Shown piece by piece: positions 53,399 to 60,911 of a stretch of DNA of 64,000 nt (its first letter is position 1; each line of letters begins with the position of its first letter). The position numbers and the translations under genes were made by a program. The notes beneath the pieces were generated by a model, which did no database searches, had not been told where the DNA came from, and was given only the letters and a program-made list of their open reading frames with translations. The stretch lies in contig NZ_RYEV01000004.1 in assembly GCF_004138485.1 (NCBI RefSeq), positions 1,238,803 to 1,302,802 on the forward strand. Direction: 5' to 3'. The stretch comes from Peristeroidobacter soli. Its GTDB lineage: Bacteria; Pseudomonadota; Gammaproteobacteria; Steroidobacterales; Steroidobacteraceae.

Positions 53399-53416
53399 CC
53401 ATACAATTCTGTATGG
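53399..53416 (-). promoter_or_regulatory. Perfect TetR-type palindrome upstream of the sigma gene
   Basis: CCATACA (53399-53405), ATTC, TGTATGG (53410-53416): 7-bp arms in perfect inverted symmetry with a 4-base spacer. It matches the folD operator in right arm and spacing. It lies 47 bp upstream of the chosen sigma start. Confidence 0.65.
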
Positions 53417-53446
53417 TTGGCCGAGCATACAACAGACCGGACGCTT

Positions 53447-53464
53447 CCGTACAGAAGTGTTTAG
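53447..53464 (-). promoter_or_regulatory. Second, degenerate TetR-type site
   Basis: CCGTACA (53447-53453), GAAG, TGTTTAG (53458-53464). The left arm matches CCATACA at six of seven positions and the right arm matches TGTATGG at five of seven. Centre-to-centre distance from the perfect site is 48 bp. Confidence 0.4.
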
Positions 53465-53506
53465 AAAGCGCCTTTGCGGCGCAAAAGAGGCGGATCGACG
53501 GATGGC

Positions 53507-54865
53507 TCAGAGAGCGGCGATGAGCACGGCGCAGATGGCGACCGGGCAGATGAATGCGAGCAGGATCCGGCAGCACCGGCGCAGGATCGGCGCGTCCACG
53601 GCCAGCTCCTGCTCGCCCAACGATGCCGGCAGGCGCCAGCCGATGAAGGCGCAGGTGAGCAAGGCGCCGACCGGCAACAGGATGTTGGAAGAAACGAAGT
53701 CGACGACATCGAACACGGTCTTGTGTTGAAACAGCGAGGTCCACGCCAGCGGGTGCCAGTCCTTCCACACGTTGAACGACAGCACGCTGCCCAGCCCCAG
53801 CCCCCAGACGATCGCGACCGAGCAGAACACCGCCTTGGGGCGCGAATAGCCACGACGTTGCTGAAGCCACGCGACCACGGGCTCCAGCCCCGCGATGGTC
53901 GGCGTCAGCGCGGCGAGCACCAGCAACAGAAAGAACAACGTTCCCACCAACTGCCCCGCGGGCATTTCCACGAACGCGGTCGGAAGCACGTTGAAGACCA
54001 GGTCCGGCCCTTGCGCGGGATTCAAGCCATATTGAAAGACCAGCGGAAACACCATGGCCGTGGCCAGCACCGACACGGTCACGATCGAGGCACTGATCAA
54101 CAGCGCGGAGCGAACCAGCGACACGTTGTTCGGCACATACGCGCCATACGCCAGCATGATCGCCATGCCCACACCGGTCGCATAGAACGCCTGACCGATC
54201 GCGGCGAGCACCAGGTCCGCCGAGAGCTTGCTCAGATCGGGCTGAAACGCGAATGTGAGACCGCGCACATCGCCCTGCACCAGCGCATAACCCACCAACG
54301 CCAGCAACAGAATGAGCAGCCCCGGCGCCCGCACCTTGTTCGCGATCTCGACGCCGCGATTCAATCCTCGCGCCGAAATCCAGCCGACGATGACCAGAAA
54401 CAACAGGTGCCAGAAGCCCAGTTGCCAAGGGCTCGCGAGGAAGCCCGAGAAATGCTCGGCGATCTCGGGTCGTGACAGCCCCATGATCTGACCGGAGGCG
54501 CACTTCCATGCATACGCGATCACCCAGCCGGCGATCACGGTGTAGCTCGAAATGATCAGCACACAGGCAATCGTGCCCAGCACGCCGATCCAGTTCCACG
54601 AGCGTGAGTAACCGAAAGTCGTCGCGAGGTGCCCCGCAGCCTCCGGCGGGCTCTGTCGCGATCTGCGGCCGATGATGAACTCGGCGACCAGCAGCGGCGT
54701 CGCGATCGCCACGCAGGCAAGGATGAACACCAGTAAGAACGTGCTGCCGCCATTGGTTCCCGCCAGATACGGGAACCGCCAGATGCTACCCAATCCCACC
54801 GACGCGCCCACTGCCGCGAGGTTGAAAGCAAACCATGAAGACCATCGGCCGCTGGTGGAACTCAT
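53507..54865 (-). CDS. Neurotransmitter:sodium symporter (NSS/SNF) family transporter
   Basis: A 452-residue LeuT-fold sodium symporter. Helix 1 carries the signature VGASVGLGSIWRFPYLAGTNGGSTFLL at about residues 18-44, followed by a charged loop (FIIGRRSRQSPPEA); 11-12 helices follow. Family members take up amino acids, betaines or related N-methyl compounds with sodium. It is the last gene of the soxBDAG-purU unit, 21 bp after purU, so sarcosine, glycine or dimethylglycine are reasonable substrates by context. Confidence 0.92.
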   Translation of the reverse strand: MSSTSGRWSSWFAFNLAAVGASVGLGSIWRFPYLAGTNGGSTFLLVFILACVAIATPLLVAEFIIGRRSRQSPPEAAGHLATTFGYSRSWNWIGVLGTIACVLIISSYTVIAGWVIAYAWKCASGQIMGLSRPEIAEHFSGFLASPWQLGFWHLLFLVIVGWISARGLNRGVEIANKVRAPGLLILLLALVGYALVQGDVRGLTFAFQPDLSKLSADLVLAAIGQAFYATGVGMAIMLAYGAYVPNNVSLVRSALLISASIVTVSVLATAMVFPLVFQYGLNPAQGPDLVFNVLPTAFVEMPAGQLVGTLFFLLLVLAALTPTIAGLEPVVAWLQQRRGYSRPKAVFCSVAIVWGLGLGSVLSFNVWKDWHPLAWTSLFQHKTVFDVVDFVSSNILLPVGALLTCAFIGWRLPASLGEQELAVDAPILRRCCRILLAFICPVAICAVLIAAL

Positions 54866-54886
54866 GCGATAGCCTTTGTCGTTATC

Positions 54887-55738
54887 TCAGGAGCGCAACA
54901 CGACGGTACGATTGCCGGTGACGAAGATGCGATGCTCGGCGTGCCAGCGCACGGCGTTGTTCAGCACCATGGCTTCGAGGTCGTGGCCGATCTCGACCAG
55001 ATCCTCGGGCTGCTGCGTGTGATCGACGCGCTGGACGTTCTGTTCGATGATGGGACCTTCATCCAGATCCGCGGTGGCATAGTGCGCGGTGGCGCCGATG
55101 ATCTTCACGCCGCGCTCGTAGGCTTGATGATAGGGCCTGGCGCCCTTGAAGCCTGGCAGGAACGAGTGATGAATGTTGATGCACCGGCCGGCCAGCCGCC
55201 GACAGGTCTCATCCGACAGCACCTGCATATAGCGGGCGAGCACCAGCAGTTCCGCGCCGGTGGACTCGAACAGGTGAAGGATTCGCGCCTCCTGTTCCGC
55301 CTTCGCGCCGGGCTCGATGGGATAGTGATGAAACGGCAGCCCGTACCACTGCGTGAGCCGCTCGTGCGTGGCGTGATTCGACACGACGCCGACGATGTCG
55401 ATGGGCAACGTGCCGATGCTCCAGCGATGCAACAGGCTGTTGAGGCAGTGCCCTTGCTTGGACACCGCCACCAGCACCTTGCAGCGACGCTCCGCTTCAT
55501 GCAGGCCCCAGTCCATTCCGTACCGCTCGGCCGTGACCGCGAACTCCTGGCGCAGCGTATCCAGCGACGGCAACGTGTCGCCTTTGAACATGGTCCGCAT
55601 GAACGAGCGTTGCGACAACGCATCGACGAAGTGCGCCGCTTCGATGATGGAACCGGAGCGCTCGGCGATGAAACCGGAGATCGCGGCGACGATCCCGGTG
55701 CGGTCGGGACAGGAAATGGACAGCGTGAACTGGGGCAT
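54887..55738 (-). CDS. purU: Formyltetrahydrofolate deformylase
   Basis: A 283-residue PurU: hydrolyses 10-formyl-THF to formate and THF. An N-terminal ACT domain (FTLSISCPDRTGIVAAISGFIAE) precedes the formyltransferase-fold catalytic domain with INIHHSFLPGFKGARPYHQAY and GATAHYATADLDEGPIIEQ, which hold the catalytic Asn, His and Asp. The ATG at 55738 starts exactly at the family N-terminus; longer in-frame upstream sequence is noise. It is 5 bp after soxG. In sarcosine oxidase operons purU recycles THF from the C1 units released by demethylation. Confidence 0.96.
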   Translation of the reverse strand: MPQFTLSISCPDRTGIVAAISGFIAERSGSIIEAAHFVDALSQRSFMRTMFKGDTLPSLDTLRQEFAVTAERYGMDWGLHEAERRCKVLVAVSKQGHCLNSLLHRWSIGTLPIDIVGVVSNHATHERLTQWYGLPFHHYPIEPGAKAEQEARILHLFESTGAELLVLARYMQVLSDETCRRLAGRCINIHHSFLPGFKGARPYHQAYERGVKIIGATAHYATADLDEGPIIEQNVQRVDHTQQPEDLVEIGHDLEAMVLNNAVRWHAEHRIFVTGNRTVVLRS

Positions 55739-55743
55739 GATAC

Positions 55744-56235
55744 TCAACGATTCAAGAAAGGATCGCGCAGCGCATGGGTCAGCCATTGACCGAGGTAGTC
55801 TGCAAAGCTGCGGTCGTAATAAAGATCGAACGACGTCTCGTGATGGCGATGCGCCACCACCGGCACGGCTGCGAATCGAGTGCGCGTGCATCGAGTGGAC
55901 CAATCGATACCCGCCCCCATCGACAACAGCGCCGGCGCGGTCTCACCTCGAACCGTGGCGCAATTGAGCCCCGCCGATACATCCACTGCGTGATGTCTCA
56001 CGGTCGCGAACTCGCTGGCACACATCGCGATCAGCTTTTCCGCCGACAGCTGATCGCTCACCAGCAGCCACTGATCCGGTCCCAGCGACAGCACCGTCAC
56101 CTCGCCCGACGTCTTCGCCTCGAGCATGCCCGGCAGCCCATATCGCACGGCCTCGTTCGCCGCCGACATCCCTATACGCAAACGAACCTTGGCCCGCCGC
56201 GGATGCGCGTCCATCTCGACCAGTCTGTCAGCCAT
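55744..56235 (-). CDS. soxG: Sarcosine oxidase gamma subunit
   Basis: A 163-residue gamma subunit of heterotetrameric sarcosine oxidase. It has the short GcvT-like fold with LRIGMSAANEAVRYGLPGM, VLSLGPDQWLLVSD, HHAVDVSAGLNCATVRGETAPALLSMGAGIDW and the terminal YYDRSFADYLGQWL. Its start overlaps the soxA stop by 8 bp and purU follows after 5 bp. The gamma subunit is structural and contacts alpha. Identification rests strongly on operon position because this family diverges quickly. Confidence 0.88.
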   Translation of the reverse strand: MADRLVEMDAHPRRAKVRLRIGMSAANEAVRYGLPGMLEAKTSGEVTVLSLGPDQWLLVSDQLSAEKLIAMCASEFATVRHHAVDVSAGLNCATVRGETAPALLSMGAGIDWSTRCTRTRFAAVPVVAHRHHETSFDLYYDRSFADYLGQWLTHALRDPFLNR

Positions 56236-59191
56236 TCATGCGCTCTCCGGCAGGGTCGAAAAACGCAGGCTTGACCACTCGGGCCTGCAGTGTGCGCCCC
56301 TCATCGAAAACAGTGACGATCTCATCGATGCGCGCATGACCTCGTTCCAGCAACCCCAAGCCGATCGACCGTCCCAGCGTGGGACTGAAAGCCGCCGACG
56401 TAACGAATCCCTGGCTACGCTTGGGTGACGTAGAAATGACGTGCGCGCCAGCCACCAGCGAGGCCCCCGCCTCCACCGGTTCCAAGCCCACGAACTGACG
56501 TCGCGAGGTCTCCTGATCGGCGGTGCGCAACAGCGAGCGACGACCGACGAAGTCGCCGGCCTTTTTCTGGACCATGGCACCGAAGCCCAGGTCCAGCGGA
56601 TTGGTGGTGCCGTCGGTGTCCGATCCCACGTGCAGAAAGCCCTTCTCCAAACGCAGCACCAGCCAGGCTTCGAGCCCGATGGGCGCGATGCCGAGCTGCG
56701 CCCCCCGCTGCATCAGCTCGTCCCAGAACGCTTCGGCCTCGTTGGCGGGAACACTGATTTCATAACTCAGCTCGCCGGTGAAGCTCACGCGCTGAACACG
56801 CGCACGCCGGCCTGCAAGCTGCCCTTCCCGATAGTTCATGTGCGGGAACGCGGCGGCGGAGAAATCGATATCGCCCGGCAACTGCTGCAACAGAGTCCGC
56901 GCCGCTGCGCCGGCCAAGGTGAGCACGGCCCACTGCGTCGTCACCGGCATCAACACCAGATCGAGATCCGGCCATTCGCATTGATGCCACTCTTCGAGCC
57001 AGCCGGCGATGCGCTCGGCATTGGCGCCCGTGGTGCTGACCAGATAATGCTCGGGCGACAGACATGCGAACACGCCGTCATCGATGACGATGCCATTCTC
57101 GTTGAGCATCAGCCCGTAGCGCACTTTGCCCGGCTGCAGCGAAGTGACATTGTTCATGTAGATGCGATGTAAGAAGCGTGCGGCATCGGGGCCCCGCACT
57201 TCGATCTTGCCGAGCGGCGAACCTTCGAACAGACCGAGCGCCGTGCGCACCGCTTGCACTTCGCGGTTGATCGCCGCTTCGCGAGTCTCGGCGCCACGCA
57301 AGTAACAAGCCGGACGTTTCCATCCGCCGTAGTCGTCGAGCTGTGCACCGTGCCTGACATGCCAGCGATGCGCCGGCATATGACGCGGCGGTACATACAG
57401 ATCGCCCGTGGCGCCGCCGGCAATGGCACCGAACGTCACCGGCATGAACTGCGGCCGATAGGTGGTCGTGCCCAGCGTTTCGATCCCACGCCCGGTCAGA
57501 TCCGACAGCACGGCCAGTGCATTCAGATTGCTGGTCTTGCCCTGATCGACGGCCATACCGTTGGTGGTGTAGCGCTTCAAGTGCTCGACCGCGACGAAGT
57601 TTTCGCGAACCGCCAGCTCGATGTCGGACGTGGTCACGTCGTGCAACAGGTCCACCCATTGCCGTGCCGCTGAAGCCTGCGGCGCGCGACGAACGGCGCG
57701 GATTCCATTCGTCTCCGATCGATGCTCGCGACCTGCGTCTCTTGGCACAGGTCGGCTCTCGGCCGCCGCTTCTCGTCCCGCGTGAGTGCCGCTCGCGATC
57801 GCGCTCGAAACTGCAAACTCCGCATTCGCGGCGCCGACGATCCGCACGCGCTGACGACAATTGTCAGGAAGAATGCAGGCCAGCGACGAGTCGTAGCGCA
57901 CCTTGCCGCCGGCCTGTGAATACAGATGCACCGTCGGATTCCAGCCGGAGGACACGGCCAGCGCATCGCACGGAATCCAAACCCGGTTGGCGCCGAGACT
58001 GCGACCGTCGTTGGCGAGTTCATCGACCGCAACGGCTTTCAACGTGGTCGAACCGCGCGTGTCGACGACCATGGAAGAGCGAAGCACCTTGATGCCTCGT
58101 TGCTGGATACCCTCTTCAATGTTTCGCGCCGCGTTCGTCCGGGCATCGACGACTGCGGCGACCTCGATACCCGCATCATGCAGGTCGAAAGCCGTTCGAT
58201 ACGCATCGTCATTGTTGGTTGCAATCACCGCGCGACGGCCGGCGGCCACGCCATAGCGATTCAGATAAGTCCGCATCGCGCCTGCGAGCATGATGCCGGG
58301 ACGATCGTTATGAGCGAATACGAGCGGCTGCTCGATGGCGCCCGTGGCGAGCACGACCTCGCGCGCACGGATGATCCAGAACCGTTGTACCGATCCGTCC
58401 GGATGTTCTTTATCGGACAGGTCGAGCGCGGTGAGCACGTTGTGATCGTAGTAGCCGGCCACCAGCGTTCGCTTCAGGATCCGGACGCGAGGCGCGCGTG
58501 CAAGCTCGCTCACCGCGGCGTCGATCCAGCTCTTGGCGGTCCGACCTTCAACCTGCACTCGTTCGTGCAGCGCTCGTCCGCCGAGTTCGCCATCCTGTTC
58601 GATCAGTGCCACTTGCGCACCTGCACGGCTCGCTTCCAATGCTGCCGCGAGACCGGCAATACCCGCACCGACGACCAGCACGTCGCAACGCAAGTGATGC
58701 CGGAAGAACGAGGTCTTGTCGTCGCCGGTCGGCAAGGTGCCGAGGCCCGCCATGCGACGGACCGCATCCTCATAGGTGTGCCAGTTCGGCCACTTGAACG
58801 TCTTGTTATAAAAGCCGGCCGGCAGCAACCCGTGCACGCGGTCGAAGATGCGGCCCAGATCGAAGTCGACGCTGGGAAAACAATTCTCGCTGGTGACGAC
58901 CATGCCCTCCACCAGCGGCTGCAGGGTCGCACGCACCAGCGGCACGGCCAGACCGTCGATCTCGACCCGCAGCAGCGCATTGGGCTCTTCGACACCGGCC
59001 GAGAAAATGCCGCGAGGACGGTGATATTTGAAACTGCGCGAAACGACGCTGATGCCGTTGGCCAACAGCGCCGACGCCAGCGTATCGCCAACGTGACCGA
59101 CCAGCGCGCGGCCATTGAAAGTGAACGACACCTTGCGCGCGCGGTCCAGCTGCCCCCCCTTCTCCACCCGATGGGCGCCGGAGCGGCTCAT
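56228..59191 (-). CDS. soxA: Sarcosine oxidase alpha subunit
   Basis: A 987-residue alpha subunit, the usual length. The N-terminus has the 2Fe-2S-like ubiquitin fold remnant (VSFTFNGRALVGHVGDTLASALLANG). An NAD-binding domain follows (CDVLVVGAGIAGLAAALEASRAGAQVALIEQDGELGG near residue 170), then a second dinucleotide motif around ATGAIEQPLVFAHNDRPG. The C-terminal GcvT-type THF-binding domain (GLFEGSPLGKIEVRGPDAARFLHRIYMNNV) is where formaldehyde is transferred to THF to give 5,10-methylene-THF. ATG at 59191 overlaps the soxD stop as ATGA. Confidence 0.95.
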   Translation of the reverse strand: MSRSGAHRVEKGGQLDRARKVSFTFNGRALVGHVGDTLASALLANGISVVSRSFKYHRPRGIFSAGVEEPNALLRVEIDGLAVPLVRATLQPLVEGMVVTSENCFPSVDFDLGRIFDRVHGLLPAGFYNKTFKWPNWHTYEDAVRRMAGLGTLPTGDDKTSFFRHHLRCDVLVVGAGIAGLAAALEASRAGAQVALIEQDGELGGRALHERVQVEGRTAKSWIDAAVSELARAPRVRILKRTLVAGYYDHNVLTALDLSDKEHPDGSVQRFWIIRAREVVLATGAIEQPLVFAHNDRPGIMLAGAMRTYLNRYGVAAGRRAVIATNNDDAYRTAFDLHDAGIEVAAVVDARTNAARNIEEGIQQRGIKVLRSSMVVDTRGSTTLKAVAVDELANDGRSLGANRVWIPCDALAVSSGWNPTVHLYSQAGGKVRYDSSLACILPDNCRQRVRIVGAANAEFAVSSAIASGTHAGREAAAESRPVPRDAGREHRSETNGIRAVRRAPQASAARQWVDLLHDVTTSDIELAVRENFVAVEHLKRYTTNGMAVDQGKTSNLNALAVLSDLTGRGIETLGTTTYRPQFMPVTFGAIAGGATGDLYVPPRHMPAHRWHVRHGAQLDDYGGWKRPACYLRGAETREAAINREVQAVRTALGLFEGSPLGKIEVRGPDAARFLHRIYMNNVTSLQPGKVRYGLMLNENGIVIDDGVFACLSPEHYLVSTTGANAERIAGWLEEWHQCEWPDLDLVLMPVTTQWAVLTLAGAAARTLLQQLPGDIDFSAAAFPHMNYREGQLAGRRARVQRVSFTGELSYEISVPANEAEAFWDELMQRGAQLGIAPIGLEAWLVLRLEKGFLHVGSDTDGTTNPLDLGFGAMVQKKAGDFVGRRSLLRTADQETSRRQFVGLEPVEAGASLVAGAHVISTSPKRSQGFVTSAAFSPTLGRSIGLGLLERGHARIDEIVTVFDEGRTLQARVVKPAFFDPAGERMNG

Positions 59192-59523
59192 GACAGACTT
59201 CCTTCGCTCGTACGCACGCGCTTCGGTTGCGCTTCGCGCGCCGGCGTCACTTCGGACAGCTGCGGCTTCGCGGCGCCCATGAGATAGACCGCGAGGATCT
59301 CGTGCGTCACGGTGTCGCGTGCCACGTTGAACCAGCGGCCGCAGCCGTACGAATGCAGCCAGCGCTCGTAGGCGATGCCTTTCGGATTGATACGATTGAA
59401 CAAGTAGTCCGCCCAGACACGATCGTCGACGTCGAGCGCGGGGCGAGTCACGTGCGACTCGCCGCCGAAACGAAATTCTTCTTCGTCGCGCACGCCGCAG
59501 TAAGGACAAGAGATTTGTAACAT
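59188..59523 (-). CDS. soxD: Sarcosine oxidase delta subunit
   Basis: A 111-residue zinc-binding delta subunit. Cys6 and Cys9 (CPYC) together with His57 and Cys61 in WLHSYGCGRWF fit the known Cys-Cys-His-Cys zinc site. The FGGE, RPALDVDDRVWADYLFNRINPKG and NVARDTVTHEILAVY segments are typical of the family. The last 30 residues are a charged tail longer than the core needs. Its start overlaps the soxB stop by one base (TGATG) and its stop overlaps soxA by four, so the subunits are translationally coupled. Confidence 0.95.
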   Translation of the reverse strand: MLQISCPYCGVRDEEEFRFGGESHVTRPALDVDDRVWADYLFNRINPKGIAYERWLHSYGCGRWFNVARDTVTHEILAVYLMGAAKPQLSEVTPAREAQPKRVRTSEGSLS

Positions 59524-60767
59524 CAGTGAGCCACTCCAGCCGCCGCGCCTTCATCGATCAGCGCGCCGCTGGTGAAGCGCTCCAGGCCGAACTTCGCGAT
59601 CAAGGGATGGGCTTTGCCCGTGGCCACGGTATGCGCCATGGTGTCGCCACCCGCCGGGATCGCCTTGTAACCTCCGGTGCCCCAGCCACAGTTGACATAG
59701 AGCCCGGGCACGGGCGTGCCGCCCATGATGGGTGTCGTGTCGGGTGTGATGTCGACGATGCCCGCCCACTGGCGCATCAAGCGCAACTGACGGAAGGCCG
59801 GGAACAGTTCGAGCAACGCGGTGACGTTCTGATAGAAGGCCGGCAGACCGCCGCGCTGCGCGTAGCTCGTGTAGATGTCCGCGCCGCCGCCGAACACCAG
59901 TTCGCCGCGATCGGATTGACTGACGTACATGTGCACCGTCGGCGACAGCACGACAGTATCGAGGCAGGGCTTGATCGGTTCGCTCACCATCGCTTGCAGC
60001 GCCATGCTGCTGATGGGCAAACGCAGCCCCAGCTTGCCGGCGAGCACAGTGGAGTGACCCGCCACAGACAGGACGACACTGCCCGCGGCAATCGTGCCCT
60101 GAGAAGTCTCTACGCCGACGACACGCTCGCCCTGCCGGCAAAACCCCGTGACTTCACATTGCTGAATGATGTCGACGCCCAGGGCATTGGCACCGCGCGC
60201 GTAACCCCATGCGACGGCATCGTGTCTGGAAATGCCGCCGCGTCGCTGGATGAATCCGCCGTGCACGGCAAAGCGTGCCTCCATATTCATGAGCGGCACC
60301 AGCTTCTTGATCTCCTCGGGCGTCATCAGCTCCGAGTCGATGTCGTTCACCTGAATGGCATTGGCCCAACGACGCAGACTCTCCAGCTCATGATGACTGT
60401 GCGCCAGGGTCAGGATGCCGCGCTGACTCAACATCACGTTGAAGTTCAGATCGCGACTGAGCCCCTCGTAGAGCTGGAGCGAGTGTTCGTAGAACGCCGC
60501 GCTCTCCGGCCAGAAATAGTTGGACCGCGTGACCTGCGTGTTGCGCCCGGTATTGCCGCCGCCCAGCCAGCCTTTTTCCAGCACCGCGACGTTGCGGATG
60601 CCATGCTTCTTGGCCAGATAGTAGGCGGTGGCGAGCCCGTGGCCGCCGGCGCCTACGATGACGACATCGTAGGCTTTGCGGGGCGTGGGGCTGCGCCATG
60701 CCTGGCTCCAGCGCCGGTGTCGTCCCAGCGCGCCGGAGAGCAAGGAAAAGAACGAGTAGTGATGCAT
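59523..60767 (-). CDS. soxB: Sarcosine oxidase beta subunit
   Basis: A 414-residue FAD/FMN subunit that oxidises sarcosine to glycine. The FAD motif is VVIVGAGGHGLATAYYLAKKHG at about residues 35-56. GRNTQVTRSNYFWPESAAFYE and the C-terminal GWGTGGYKAIPAGG are typical, and GGISRHDAVAWG holds the His that carries covalent FMN in characterised enzymes. ATG at 60767 is chosen over a TTG 21 bases upstream because the ECF-like promoter ends at 60806. It is the first gene of soxBDAG-purU-NSS. Confidence 0.95.
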   Translation of the reverse strand: MHHYSFFSLLSGALGRHRRWSQAWRSPTPRKAYDVVIVGAGGHGLATAYYLAKKHGIRNVAVLEKGWLGGGNTGRNTQVTRSNYFWPESAAFYEHSLQLYEGLSRDLNFNVMLSQRGILTLAHSHHELESLRRWANAIQVNDIDSELMTPEEIKKLVPLMNMEARFAVHGGFIQRRGGISRHDAVAWGYARGANALGVDIIQQCEVTGFCRQGERVVGVETSQGTIAAGSVVLSVAGHSTVLAGKLGLRLPISSMALQAMVSEPIKPCLDTVVLSPTVHMYVSQSDRGELVFGGGADIYTSYAQRGGLPAFYQNVTALLELFPAFRQLRLMRQWAGIVDITPDTTPIMGGTPVPGLYVNCGWGTGGYKAIPAGGDTMAHTVATGKAHPLIAKFGLERFTSGALIDEGAAAGVAH

Positions 60768-60805
60768 TCGACGAAAAGACTGCTTCAAGGGTCGTGTCTG
60801 CCCTA

Positions 60806-60833
60806 AGACGCAGCAGCTGACTGTTTCCTCAGC
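60806..60833 (-). promoter_or_regulatory. ECF-like promoter of the sox operon
   Basis: Minus strand: GCTGAGG (60827-60833), 12 bases, GCTGCGTCT (60806-60814) followed by TA. The CGTCT end lies 38 bases before the soxB ATG, a spacing shared with both GGT-like genes, the 27.2-kb peptidase and the 50.7-kb receptor. Confidence 0.78.
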
Positions 60834-60911
60834 GGACCTTTCTCGACCCGCCGGACGCCCTCAATCGCCGTACGGCTCGGATAAGACATCGCCTGCAGTC
60901 TCGCAACTATG

